DNA of 64,000 nucleotides from JADMIH01 sp035274425 (GTDB lineage Bacteria; Chloroflexota; Chloroflexia; QHBQ01; JADMIH01), in NCBI GenBank assembly GCA_035274425.1, contig DATEOC010000016.1, positions 8,290 through 72,289 on the forward strand, in the 5' to 3' direction. Position numbers and translations under genes: made by a program. Of the stretch, positions 49,855 through 57,774 are shown piece after piece (within the stretch, counting starts at the first letter, position 1; each line of letters opens with the position of its first letter). Below the pieces are notes generated by a model. It saw only the letters and a program-made list of their open reading frames with translations. It made no database searches and was not told the DNA's origin.

Positions 49855-51354
49855 TTATGGAAATGTGATGCCCAATGGGATAGGCGGTTGAAGCTCTCCT
49901 GCTTCGTTGATAGCGAATTGCAGCACCCTGTGCAAGTTCGTATCCGCCACGTAGAGCTTCGCGCCGCCCTCCCCTGCCCATACCGACAAGCCCCCAGGCT
50001 CGTAGAGGTCAGACGGCTCGCCTGAGCCATAGAGAGTAGTGACCTCTTTCGCCGCGAGGTTGAGCATCTTCACTTTGTTGTTGTAAGTGTCGGCTATGTA
50101 TAGCTTACCGTCGTGGTAGGCCACGCCCAAGCAGTGCTCAAGGCGTGCCTGCATAGCCTTGCCGTCTCGGTCGCCGAACTCGAAGAGACCCTCACCCACG
50201 AGCGTCTGAGTGTAGCCGTCTGGTGCGAAGTCCGCCACACGGACCGCGCTCGACTCGCTATCTGCAAAGTATAGCTTCTCCCCATCGGTGGCCAGGCCGC
50301 TGGGTTGGGCCAGGGTGGCGCGGGGGTTTGGGCCGTCGTCAATATTCTCGCGCCCGCTCCCAACGAACGCATGCACTTCACCCGTAGATAGCTCCATACG
50401 CCACAACTGGTGCGTACCCGCCATTGCGATGTAGAGCCAGCCATCTCGCTCTAAGAGGTCCCAGGGTGAATTGAGGGCGACCTCCGTGCCCACCCCGCCC
50501 GTGCGCGAATAGCCCTGCTCTCCCGTGCCCGCGATGGTGGTGAGCGAGCCGCGTTGGAGGTCGGCGGCGCGTATGGAGTGGTTCTCGGTATCGGCTATGT
50601 ACAGCGTGTCGCCCCGTAGCGCCATCCCCTCCGGCTTGTTCAACTGACACATCGAAAAGTCGCCATCGATGAAGCCTGCCGCTCCACTTCCAATCACATG
50701 TTCGACCTGCACTGAGGTACCGTCCTCATTCACCCTGGCAACAAGCACGCGGTTATTTCCGGTGTCCGCGATAAAAAGCCTATTCCCGGCGGGGTCGGCA
50801 AGCACCTTTCCGGGGAAGAGGAGGGGCGAATCGCTAGGGGGTGCGGGGTCCGGCTCGAAATGCAGAGGCGATCTATCGAGGAGGCCGGTAGGCGCGTATG
50901 ACTCTATTGCGGCATCGAATACGGGATCGAAGTCCTCAAAGGTAATCTCGCCCGAATGCTGCCCGATATACTGCCCATCCGGGCCGATAAGCACGACTGT
51001 GGGCCATGCCTGCACGTTATAGGCGCGCCAGACGCGGAAGTGCCGGTCATTCACGACAGGGTGCGGGATGTCGAGCCTGCGAGTCGCGGTGCGTATATTC
51101 TCGGTCACGCGCTCGGCGATGAACTTGCCCGCGTGTACCCCGATGACGACCAGTTCGTTAGCATATTTCTCTTCAAGCTCGCGCACGGCGGGCAGGATGT
51201 GGATGCAGTTGATTCATCCATAAGTCCAGAAGTCGAGGAGCACCAGCTTCCCCCGCAAGTCGCTGAGCTTGAGCGATTTGCCGCCCGTGTTGATCCAGTC
51301 AAGCCCGGGCAGAAACTCCGGCGCGGGGTACGCACCCATGATACGTTTAGCCAT
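49855..51354 (-). CDS. Thioredoxin-NHL repeat selenoprotein (in-frame UGA = Sec47)
   Basis: Starting at the ATG at 51354 with AGGGGAG seven bases upstream, the frame reads MAKRIMGAYPAPEFLPGLDW...LRGKLVLLDFWTYG, then TGA (51214-51216), then INCIHILPAVRELEEKYANELVVIG and on to 49855. The TGA sits where homologous TlpA/thioredoxin proteins have the first Cys of WTYxCINCxHVLP, so the site becomes Sec-Ile-Asn-Cys. The frame is otherwise open, giving 499 residues: a thioredoxin domain (1-160) then NHL propeller repeats (about 170-495, for example RLFIADTGNNRVLVARVNEDG, LYIADTYNNKVKML). SelB is encoded at 33978. A start inside at 51186 (GTG) would lose the redox site. The protein has no clear signal peptide. 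Confidence 0.88.
51177..51193 (-). promoter_or_regulatory. Weak candidate bacterial SECIS hairpin
   Basis: About 21-37 bases after the UGA, CGC-CGT-GCG (51190-51182) can form a three-pair core with a G-containing loop. Outer pairs GC/GC with one-base bulges could extend it. Distance fits bacterial SECIS elements, but the fold is weak, and the region is coding, so it is only a candidate. Confidence 0.25.
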
Positions 51355-51383
51355 GCTAATCTCCCCTCATGGGGCATATTGCT

Positions 51384-51770
51384 TCAAGCGGAGAAGAAAT
51401 CGTCCAGCGCATCTTGATCGTCCGTGAAGCCCCACCCCTCGACTACTTTGCCGTCCTCACTGACTCTCATCAGGTGGCCGCCTTTGATGTCAATCACTTT
51501 ACCCTTCCGCTCACCTTTCAACCGGAATGTGGCCATTACGAAATCTCCATTGACCATTACATCCCCAAGCGTAAAATCCCATTGCGAAAGCGGGGCCATG
51601 CGGGATGGCATCAAATTGGTGTACTCTTCAGACCCGCTGTATTCTCCAGATACGGGATTGTGCCCAGGCACGTGCCAGACTATATCCTGGGCGATGTGAG
51701 CGCGCTCACTCTCATCTCCAGTATACATTAGACGCACCGTTTCGATATTGCGCCTGTCTCGTTCGGTCAT
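51384..51770 (-). CDS. SnoaL-like / ketosteroid-isomerase-like protein
   Basis: From the ATG at 51770 (GGAGGAGA 8 bases upstream; the frame opens at 51797) the protein has 128 residues of the NTF2/SnoaL fold: NIETVRLMYTGD, DIVWHVPGHNPVSGEYSG and HLMRVSEDGKVVEGWGFTDDQDALDDFF. Such proteins are polyketide cyclases, isomerases or small-ligand binders, often in stress or secondary metabolism. Here the neighbour upstream is the thioredoxin-NHL gene, 29 bases away on the same strand, so the two may be co-transcribed, with this gene first. Confidence 0.83.
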   Translation of the reverse strand: MTERDRRNIETVRLMYTGDESERAHIAQDIVWHVPGHNPVSGEYSGSEEYTNLMPSRMAPLSQWDFTLGDVMVNGDFVMATFRLKGERKGKVIDIKGGHLMRVSEDGKVVEGWGFTDDQDALDDFFSA

Positions 51771-51812
51771 TGCTATCTCTCCTCCTACATCTAGCATATT
51801 TCAATACCCACT

Positions 51813-51842
51813 GTAGGGGCGTGGCGGCGCCACGCCCCTACG
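51813..51842. repeat. GTAGGGGCGTGGC palindrome
   Basis: TGTAGGGGCGTGGCG and its complement, a perfect palindrome of about 28-30 bases. Same family as 31399-31429 and 39081-39112. Confidence 0.8.
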
Positions 51843-51868
51843 GAACCATCCTGCTTTGAAAGGCGCTC

Positions 51869-52495
51869 TTAACTCACTCCCACCAGGCTCCGGTAGCCCT
51901 CGCGCAGGTACTCCTCCGAACGTCTCCAATCCCCTTCTATATCCTTCGAGTGCCCACCCGCGATCTGGCCGTAGGCGTGTAGGGAGCGGGCACGACCTAT
52001 GGCGGACTCCCAGGCTTCCTCTATAGAAACGTCGAAGATCGCACTGTGCAGCTCCGCGAAAACCGGGATGAGGGGGCTGTCGTCGCGGTAGGGGGTAGAA
52101 GAGTATTGGCGACTGACGTGCCAGTACTTCAGCTCAAGGTCGCCCACCCGGCGCGGGTCGAAGCTGAAGCCTTTGCCATGCTTCACCGCAAGCCGGTAGA
52201 ACTTGCGCAGGTAGCGGCGCACGGCGGGCACGTCGTGGTCCATCGGCTTCCAGATGATGGAGGCTCTCGTTACATAATAAGCGCCCTGGACCGCTCTCGG
52301 CCAGGAGAAGCCGAACTGCTCCCGCGCAAGGCTTAGCAGCAGCCACAGCAACTTCAGCCACTTCTTATCAACATAAGCGCGCCACCCCGCCACTTCCAGG
52401 TACGCAAGCCTGTCCGGGTCGAAAGTGAATCGCCTTGAAGGTTTTCTTTCACTCTCATTCGTTGAGGTATCAGCCACCTGCCCGGTAATCGCCAT
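51869..52495 (-). CDS. Conserved protein of unknown function, DedA operon
   Basis: From the ATG at 52495 (AGGAGGGA 8 bases upstream; the frame opens at 52552) the protein has 208 residues. It is basic, without signal peptide, and contains WRAYVDKKWLKLLWLLLSLAREQFGFSW, PRAVQGAYYVTRASIIWKP and VRRYLRKFYRLAVKHGKGFSFD. The many Arg, Trp and Tyr residues and lack of transmembrane helices except one marginal segment suggest a soluble enzyme or peripheral protein. I do not recognise a family. It is the last of three genes with DedA and another unknown protein. Confidence 0.6.
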   Translation of the reverse strand: MAITGQVADTSTNESERKPSRRFTFDPDRLAYLEVAGWRAYVDKKWLKLLWLLLSLAREQFGFSWPRAVQGAYYVTRASIIWKPMDHDVPAVRRYLRKFYRLAVKHGKGFSFDPRRVGDLELKYWHVSRQYSSTPYRDDSPLIPVFAELHSAIFDVSIEEAWESAIGRARSLHAYGQIAGGHSKDIEGDWRRSEEYLREGYRSLVGVS

Positions 52496-52511
52496 AAATG
52501 TTCCCTCCTTA

Positions 52512-53240
52512 TTATGCTGCGTTCGAGACCATTGTGCTCGTAGGCGGGCCAACTAACCTGCGTTCCAGGGCTGCGGCTGCGAGACAGGCCGGGCAGCAGG
52601 CGTCGGCCCAATCGAATATGGCAGCGGTCTCCCCATCGGCGCGTGCCTTGCGCTTCCTCGACCGGAGGATAAGCCATCCGGCCAGCCCCACCAACACCAG
52701 GACCAACAGCAATACCCACACCGGCACGTTGAACCCGTCCAGCAGCGCGGTCACACCTGGACCCGCTAGATAGCCAAGCATGGTGTGGAAGCCAACGAAA
52801 AGCACTGTACCCGCAAATAATCCGAGGGCGAAGGTGGCGGTAGGCACGGCAGCCAGACCACAGGCCGCCACCGCGCCTATCCTCAAGCCCGGCAATGCGC
52901 GGCCAAGCGCCACCGCGACCCACCCGCGCCCCTTGACTGCCGCAGACGCCTTGTCGAGGCGCGCAGGCGTGAGGCCAACATACTTGCCGAAGCGATAGAT
53001 AAATCCCCGCCCCGGCCCCCTCGCCAGCAGGTACTGCGCGAACCCTCCCACAAAACCCGCTATCAGGGTCGCCAGCAGCACCCCCCAGAGGGGCAAAGTG
53101 CCCGTAGCCGAGCGCGCACCCGCCACTATCATCAGCAAATCCCCAGGCACGGGTATGGGCGCGCCTACTTCCTTGAGGAGCATCACGACGAAGAGCAGCG
53201 CAACGCCATACGTGTCGAGTAAGCTAAGCACGGCATCCAT
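52512..53240 (-). CDS. DedA family (VTT domain) membrane protein
   Basis: The 242-residue protein has the VTT/SNARE-associated fold: MLLKEVGAPIPVPGDLLMIVAGA in the re-entrant first half, GRALPGLRIGAVAACGLAAVPTATFALGLFAGTVLFVGFHTMLGYLAG in the second. The conserved [F/Y]xxR and G-x3-G residues are recognisable. DedA proteins are membrane proteins implicated in lipid scrambling or flipping and in membrane potential. A C-terminal helix (VWVLLLVLVLVGLAGWLIL) and a Cys/Ala-rich tail (DWADACCPACLAAAALERR) are additions. The gene begins two bases after the previous stop. Confidence 0.9.
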   Translation of the reverse strand: MDAVLSLLDTYGVALLFVVMLLKEVGAPIPVPGDLLMIVAGARSATGTLPLWGVLLATLIAGFVGGFAQYLLARGPGRGFIYRFGKYVGLTPARLDKASAAVKGRGWVAVALGRALPGLRIGAVAACGLAAVPTATFALGLFAGTVLFVGFHTMLGYLAGPGVTALLDGFNVPVWVLLLVLVLVGLAGWLILRSRKRKARADGETAAIFDWADACCPACLAAAALERRLVGPPTSTMVSNAA

Positions 53241-53242
53241 GA

Positions 53243-54043
53243 TTACCCCTCCTTCTGTAGAGCAAAGAAAGCCGCCAGCCTGTAAGTGCCACCCCGCCTG
53301 CGTATATATGCCTTCCCCAGGTAGTAGTTGCCCGTCACCTGCACAAGCTCATCCAGCACGTCGCGCACGATGAAGCCGGGGTTGCGCGGGTCGCTGTAAT
53401 CGAGCTTCAGCACCTGCACGTCGGGATTGAGCGCGCCGGGCCCTGTGGAGGTGTGAAATGGAAACGCCGTAAGCAAGTCTCGCCCGTATGGGCGATAGCC
53501 ATGGTACCTCGGCCAGTAGATATGCCCCCAGAATCGCATACCTTCCTTGAACACATTGTCCCCGGTCTGCGACTCCGCGTGGAAGCGCTTGCCCAACCAG
53601 GGCATATATAGCCGGGACATGATGCGCCCAAAACTATCAAGTGGCGCGAAGATGGTTGTACTCACCAGTTGCCCACGGTAGCGCCCGTCGAGAGGTGATG
53701 CGGGCGCGCTCCCCATCTTGAAAATAGCGTGCAGGTCCCGCATTGATGCTTCGCGCCTGGTATCGAGCCGCCTGGAGAGGAGGAAAACCTGCCGCGCAAC
53801 TGCCGCGTCCGTAGTGGTCCTTCTACGGCGCAGCATATCATGCTCGGAGAGGGGCAGAGTGCTCATGCTCACCGCGTCGAGGGCGTGCTGAAGCGCCTGG
53901 TCCGCCTGCTGCATCTCCCTGACGTACGCCAAAACGTCCCCATCGCCAGGGGACAAGGGGTCCGGCTCGCTGCTTCGCGCGGCGCTCAGCCGCTCCACCG
54001 CCGCCTTCGCCACCGAAAGCCCGAGGCTATCGCTCCGCATCAT
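53243..54043 (-). CDS. Conserved protein of unknown function upstream of DedA
   Basis: From the ATG at 54043 (AGGAAC upstream; the frame opens at 54100) the protein has 266 residues. After a helical N-terminal half it contains FAPLDSFGRIMSRLYMPWLGKRFHAES, IYWPRYHGYRPYGRDLLTAF and PGFIVRDVLDELVQVTGNYYLGKAYIRR, with several Tyr-rich loops. I recognise no family; the last part vaguely resembles a lipocalin-like strand order. Its stop overlaps the spacing to DedA within three bases, so both proteins are probably made together and perhaps work on lipids. Confidence 0.6.
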   Translation of the reverse strand: MMRSDSLGLSVAKAAVERLSAARSSEPDPLSPGDGDVLAYVREMQQADQALQHALDAVSMSTLPLSEHDMLRRRRTTTDAAVARQVFLLSRRLDTRREASMRDLHAIFKMGSAPASPLDGRYRGQLVSTTIFAPLDSFGRIMSRLYMPWLGKRFHAESQTGDNVFKEGMRFWGHIYWPRYHGYRPYGRDLLTAFPFHTSTGPGALNPDVQVLKLDYSDPRNPGFIVRDVLDELVQVTGNYYLGKAYIRRRGGTYRLAAFFALQKEG

Positions 54044-54151
54044 CGTTTTGTTCCTTTCACTGAAATACGCATCTCGACACTTACATTCTGCCCCATTCAC
54101 CTGCCCACTTTCCAGCCCAATAACTGCTCATTTTCTGCTCAAGACGGGGGC

Positions 54152-54222
54152 CGTGAAACATGAAACGTGATGCGTGATGCGTCAGAGTACTGCCTAATTC
54201 GTAATTCGTAATTCGTAATTCC
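54152..54222. repeat. Heptamer repeats in the divergent exporter region
   Basis: ACGTGATGCGTGATGCGT-type units lie at 54152-54184 (same family as 16062-16090), and ATTCGTA units (four copies) lie at 54194-54222. They sit between the divergent unknown gene and the exporter. Confidence 0.8.
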
Positions 54223-54252
54223 CAAAACCCTCTGCGGTGAATAAATAAGACT

Positions 54253-54282
54253 TTGCATCTGGTCATTCTCTTCCTGTACAAT
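54253..54282 (+). promoter_or_regulatory. Leaderless promoter of the EntS-like exporter
   Basis: TTGCAT at 54253-54258, 18-base spacer, TACAAT at 54277-54282 and a GTG start six bases later. The TTG that begins the longest open frame is the -35 box, so the internal GTG is the better start. Confidence 0.45.
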
Positions 54283-54288
54283 TCTACA

Positions 54289-55650
54289 GTGAGCGCGCAA
54301 GAGACTATAGCGCCCCCTGCCGGGCCTCTACAGCATACCCCTGAACTGCAACCCGACATCGCCGACTCTCCCAATGCGGCCGTCGCCAGCGCGCATGGTG
54401 ATGCCGGGGTTGATACGGAAGAAACGCCCAGGCGAACCTCTCCGTGGTTGGCCCTGCGCCACCGCGACTTTCGCCTCTACTTTTCGGGCAACTTCGTGTC
54501 GCAAGCCGGCACGCAGATGCAGATCGTTGCCATCAATGTGCAACTCTGGGACCTCACGCACGACCCTGTTCTCCTAGGGCTACGAGGTCTGTTCAAGCTT
54601 CTGCCCGTGCTGGCCCTATCTATGTTCGGCGGGGTGATTGCTGACGCGCTTGACCGCCGCCGCCTTCTGATTGCCACCCAGACCACTATGGCCCTGGTGT
54701 CGCTGACCCTCGCTACCTCCACCATGTTCGGGTGGGTATCACCCGCGCTCATCTACCTCCTCACGGTGATAGCGGCGTGCGCGGTAGCCTTCGACAACCC
54801 GGCGCGCTCAGCGATGATCCCCAACCTCGTACCGCGCAAGCACCTCCCTAACGCCCTCTCGCTGAACATCATCGTCTGGCAGGTCGCTATGATATTCGGC
54901 CCGATGGTGGCAGGGATGCTCCTACCGATCGGGGCAACGGGCCTCTCAGTCATCTACTGGGTAGACAGCATCTCCTTCGGAGCGGTCATAATCGCCCTCC
55001 TCCTGATGCGCGTGCGCTTCCAGACTACCGAGACGCGCGATGTGAGCTTCAAGGCCGCGCTTGACGGCCTCCGCTTCCTCCGCAATGCCCCTATTATTAT
55101 GTCAACTATGACCCTCGACTTCTTCGCCACCTTCTTCGGTGCGGCGATGATGCTCATCCCTGCGTTTGCCCAGGAGGTATTGCACGCACCGAGAGAGTCG
55201 TGGGGCGTACTCTATGCCGCACCCGCAATCGGTGCTGTCGGGGCAGGATTCGTAATGTCATGGCTGGGCAACGTGCGCCACCAGGGCTGGATAGTGCTCT
55301 TTTCAATAGCGGCTTATGGGCTGGCGACGGTGATATTCGGGATGTCGAGCATCTTCTGGTTGGCAGTGCTTGGGTTGGCAGGTACGGGCGCTGCCGATAC
55401 GGTAAGCATGGTCATGCGCCAGACGATACGGCAGCTGTCCACACCCGATAACCTCCGTGGGCGTATGACCTCGGTCAACATGATCTTCTACATGGGCGGC
55501 CCGCAGCTAGGCGAATTGGAGGCAGGCATAGCGGCAGCAATACTCGGGTACGGCACTTCCATAGTCCTCGGAGGGTTTGCCGTAATCGCCGTCACCGTCG
55601 TTACCGGGTTCCTTGTGCCCTCCCTTAGAAACTACGACCGCGGTGGGTAG
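54289..55650 (+). CDS. MFS exporter, enterobactin-exporter (EntS) like
   Basis: From the GTG at 54289 the protein has 453 residues. A polar N-terminus of about 45 residues precedes 12 membrane helices of the MFS_3/EntS type: LALRHRDFRLYFSGNFVSQAGTQMQIVAINVQLWDLT, GVIADALDRRRLLIATQT and FDNPARSAMIPNLVPRKHLPNALSLN. These are hallmarks of the siderophore and macrolide exporter group. Substrate unknown; there are no siderophore genes nearby. A terminator follows. Confidence 0.88.
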   Translation: MSAQETIAPPAGPLQHTPELQPDIADSPNAAVASAHGDAGVDTEETPRRTSPWLALRHRDFRLYFSGNFVSQAGTQMQIVAINVQLWDLTHDPVLLGLRGLFKLLPVLALSMFGGVIADALDRRRLLIATQTTMALVSLTLATSTMFGWVSPALIYLLTVIAACAVAFDNPARSAMIPNLVPRKHLPNALSLNIIVWQVAMIFGPMVAGMLLPIGATGLSVIYWVDSISFGAVIIALLLMRVRFQTTETRDVSFKAALDGLRFLRNAPIIMSTMTLDFFATFFGAAMMLIPAFAQEVLHAPRESWGVLYAAPAIGAVGAGFVMSWLGNVRHQGWIVLFSIAAYGLATVIFGMSSIFWLAVLGLAGTGAADTVSMVMRQTIRQLSTPDNLRGRMTSVNMIFYMGGPQLGELEAGIAAAILGYGTSIVLGGFAVIAVTVVTGFLVPSLRNYDRGG

Positions 55651-55686
55651 CTTGATCCCTTGCCTATGCACAAATGAGGTTGGGAG

Positions 55687-55747
55687 TTTGAAAAGTGATA
55701 AAAAGAAGGTTCGGTACAGCCGAACCTTCTTTTTATCACTTTTCAAA
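55687..55747. terminator. Bidirectional terminator
   Basis: A 28-pair stem (GTGATAAAAAGAAGGTTCGG with its complement) with A- and T-rich flanks; it overlaps the 3' end of the convergent nucleotidyltransferase gene. Confidence 0.9.
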
Positions 55748-56506
55748 GATTTGATTTACTACAAAGTGGACAAACCTCACCGTTTCAGGGAAGGTTGCCT
55801 CGTGATCTACTCCCTTCTCTCGCCACCCTTCACGCCACAAGAGAGCATTCCTGATCAGGGAAGCCCATTCGGGTAATTCTTTCTCCGCCCACAAAGCTGC
55901 CTGTCGCTTCGAGACTTGCTCGCCATTCTTGTAGGCATACAATGCTCTACACATCGTCAAAATTGCATACGATTGCGAAGGGCGTGAATGTATATGCTCT
56001 ATCCAGTCTTTCCATGACTTTGCATGGTCTGTCACAGCCTGGATGAATTCTTCTTTCGTAACCGGAGCGATGATTGTTTTTGGCGAAGGACCGAAAAGTG
56101 CGATACCTTTTTCACGCACGACATACCAGTTCATCAACCAATCTTTCCCTGCTTCTATAACGTGAAACGGCTCGCCGGGGCTGATAATCGCCAGCTTGCT
56201 GACACGCAAGTTATACGTTTGTAGTGCATCTACGGATAGATAGGCTATTTCTATCCGGTTATCCCACTCTTTATTTCGATCAACGATGTCATGGTGCATC
56301 TTCTGTAGCTGCGCAAACTCATCCTCATCGATATCCGAGGAGATAGCAGCAAGCAAATCAACATCGCTGATACCTCTATCGAAGTCGTCGGTGACGAGTG
56401 AGCCATAGAGATATAAACCAACAAGTTTTGTGCCTAGAATTAACTGAATTTGATGCAGCAAGCCATCCAGTAGCTCGTTGACCTCAGGATAATCTGTGAA
56501 CGGCAT
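55736..56506 (-). CDS. AadA/ANT-like nucleotidyltransferase
   Basis: The 256-residue protein has the nucleotidyltransferase core GLYLYGSLVTDDFDRGISDVDLLAAISSDI, with the GSx and DxD catalytic residues, followed by a C-terminal helical domain (FIQAVTDHAKSWKDWI...YAILTMCRALYAYKNGEQVSKRQAALWAEKELPEWASLI) of the DUF4111 type seen in ANT(3'')/ANT(9) aminoglycoside adenylyltransferases. It may modify an aminoglycoside or another small alcohol; identity to known resistance enzymes cannot be judged here. It lies 18 bases after the dppB-like gene, so it may be the last gene of that operon. Confidence 0.85.
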   Translation of the reverse strand: MPFTDYPEVNELLDGLLHQIQLILGTKLVGLYLYGSLVTDDFDRGISDVDLLAAISSDIDEDEFAQLQKMHHDIVDRNKEWDNRIEIAYLSVDALQTYNLRVSKLAIISPGEPFHVIEAGKDWLMNWYVVREKGIALFGPSPKTIIAPVTKEEFIQAVTDHAKSWKDWIEHIHSRPSQSYAILTMCRALYAYKNGEQVSKRQAALWAEKELPEWASLIRNALLWREGWREKGVDHEATFPETVRFVHFVVNQIFEK

Positions 56507-56524
56507 AGCGGTTCAGGATGTGTT

Positions 56525-57739
56525 CTAACTGGACTTCTTATCGGAAGCGTAGCTGATCCTGGGGTCGGCAACGGTGTAGAGGATATCAGCCAGCAAGTTC
56601 GATATCGCCACGACCAGTACAAGGATCAACATCAGCACCAGCGCGAACTGGGTGTCAATCGGCCTGTAGCCGCTGGCCGGGCATGGTGGCGGGTCATCTC
56701 TAAAGGCGATGCCCGTGGCGAGACAGCCGCCCATAGCGCGGTAGAATACCCTGCCCAGCCCCTCGTAAGCGAATATCGTCTCAACCACCAGTGCGCTCGA
56801 CAGGACCGTAGGGAGGAGCAGAGCCGACTGCGTAATCACAGGAATCAGAGTGTTGCGCAGGGCATGCTTGAACACCACCCGCCGCGCGCTCAACCCTTTC
56901 GCCCAGGCGGTGCGTATGTAATCCTGTCGTAGAACGTCAAGCATAGCAAAACGGGTGTACTGCGATAGCCAGGCGATCTGCGGAATCGCCAGCGTGGTCG
57001 CAGGGAGCGCAAGATGTCTCACGCGGTCCCAGAATTCATCTGTGTCGCTCGTGCCGCCGGAAGGCAGCCAGGGGAGCCAGGACCAGCCCTGGTCGTGGAG
57101 GGCCTTCGGCAGCACGGCGAAGAACATAATAAAGAGCAGTCCCAACACGAACGGTGGGAGCGAAAGCCCTCCCAGCGTGAAGACGGCGATGGTATTGTCC
57201 ACGGCGGTACGTTTGCGTAGCGCCGCCAGGATACCTAGCGGCACGCCGACAATAAGAGCCAACCCAAAAGACGACCCCACCAACAGGAACGTGCTCCCCC
57301 AGCGGTTATCGAGAATCTCGCTTATCGGTGCGCCCTTCCCGAAGCCCTCCGAGGTGCCGAAGTCCCCGGTCAATACTCCCGATCCTCGGATGCGCAGCCC
57401 AAGGATATTCACATCTATACCTTTGGTCGTGGTCAGCACGTTTCCAGAGAGATCGTACCCCCTAGTCTCGGTATCACCTGGATCGAAGAGCCAGACCAGG
57501 TAGCTTAGTGGCCAGGGCTTGTCGAGCTTATACCGCTTCTCTAGATATATAGCTCGATTTACCGTCTCGAAACCGATAGTGTCAGGGTTAGCTTTGATCT
57601 GCTGTTTGAGCCTATTGTAAGACTGACCAATCGGCATGGGCTCTGCTATGAACCACAATAGCGTGCTATAGATCAGCAGGCCGAAGAGTAGAACGAGCAT
57701 AAGGCTCTGGAAAACCCGTCTCAAGACGTAAATCACCAT
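56525..57739 (-). CDS. Peptide/nickel-type ABC permease (DppB-like)
   Basis: The 404-residue protein has six membrane helices: the N-terminal MVIYVLRRVFQSLMLVLLFGLL is the DppB/OppB-type leader helix, and the EAA loop is RTAWAKGLSARRVVFKHALRNTLIPVIT. The extracytoplasmic loop after helix 1 is unusually long, over 130 residues. A segment near the C-terminus (GGCLATGIAFRDDPPPCPASGYRPIDTQ) interrupts the usual last helix region. No binding protein or ATPase is in the window; a dppC-like partner lies upstream. Confidence 0.9.
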   Translation of the reverse strand: MVIYVLRRVFQSLMLVLLFGLLIYSTLLWFIAEPMPIGQSYNRLKQQIKANPDTIGFETVNRAIYLEKRYKLDKPWPLSYLVWLFDPGDTETRGYDLSGNVLTTTKGIDVNILGLRIRGSGVLTGDFGTSEGFGKGAPISEILDNRWGSTFLLVGSSFGLALIVGVPLGILAALRKRTAVDNTIAVFTLGGLSLPPFVLGLLFIMFFAVLPKALHDQGWSWLPWLPSGGTSDTDEFWDRVRHLALPATTLAIPQIAWLSQYTRFAMLDVLRQDYIRTAWAKGLSARRVVFKHALRNTLIPVITQSALLLPTVLSSALVVETIFAYEGLGRVFYRAMGGCLATGIAFRDDPPPCPASGYRPIDTQFALVLMLILVLVVAISNLLADILYTVADPRISYASDKKSS

Positions 57740-57774
57740 TATTAGTGCTCCTGCTCCCTAATAGGCTCGAGAGA

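Noticed and set aside
49855..51186. Shorter NHL-only protein starting at GTG 51186
   Set aside because: It lacks the redox motif and ribosome site, while the longer frame with UGA has a strong start and full similarity.
51105..51377. 90-codon minus-strand frame at the start of the thioredoxin-NHL gene
   Set aside because: It is another frame of the real gene; its protein has no recognisable motif and is only open because of the codon pattern.
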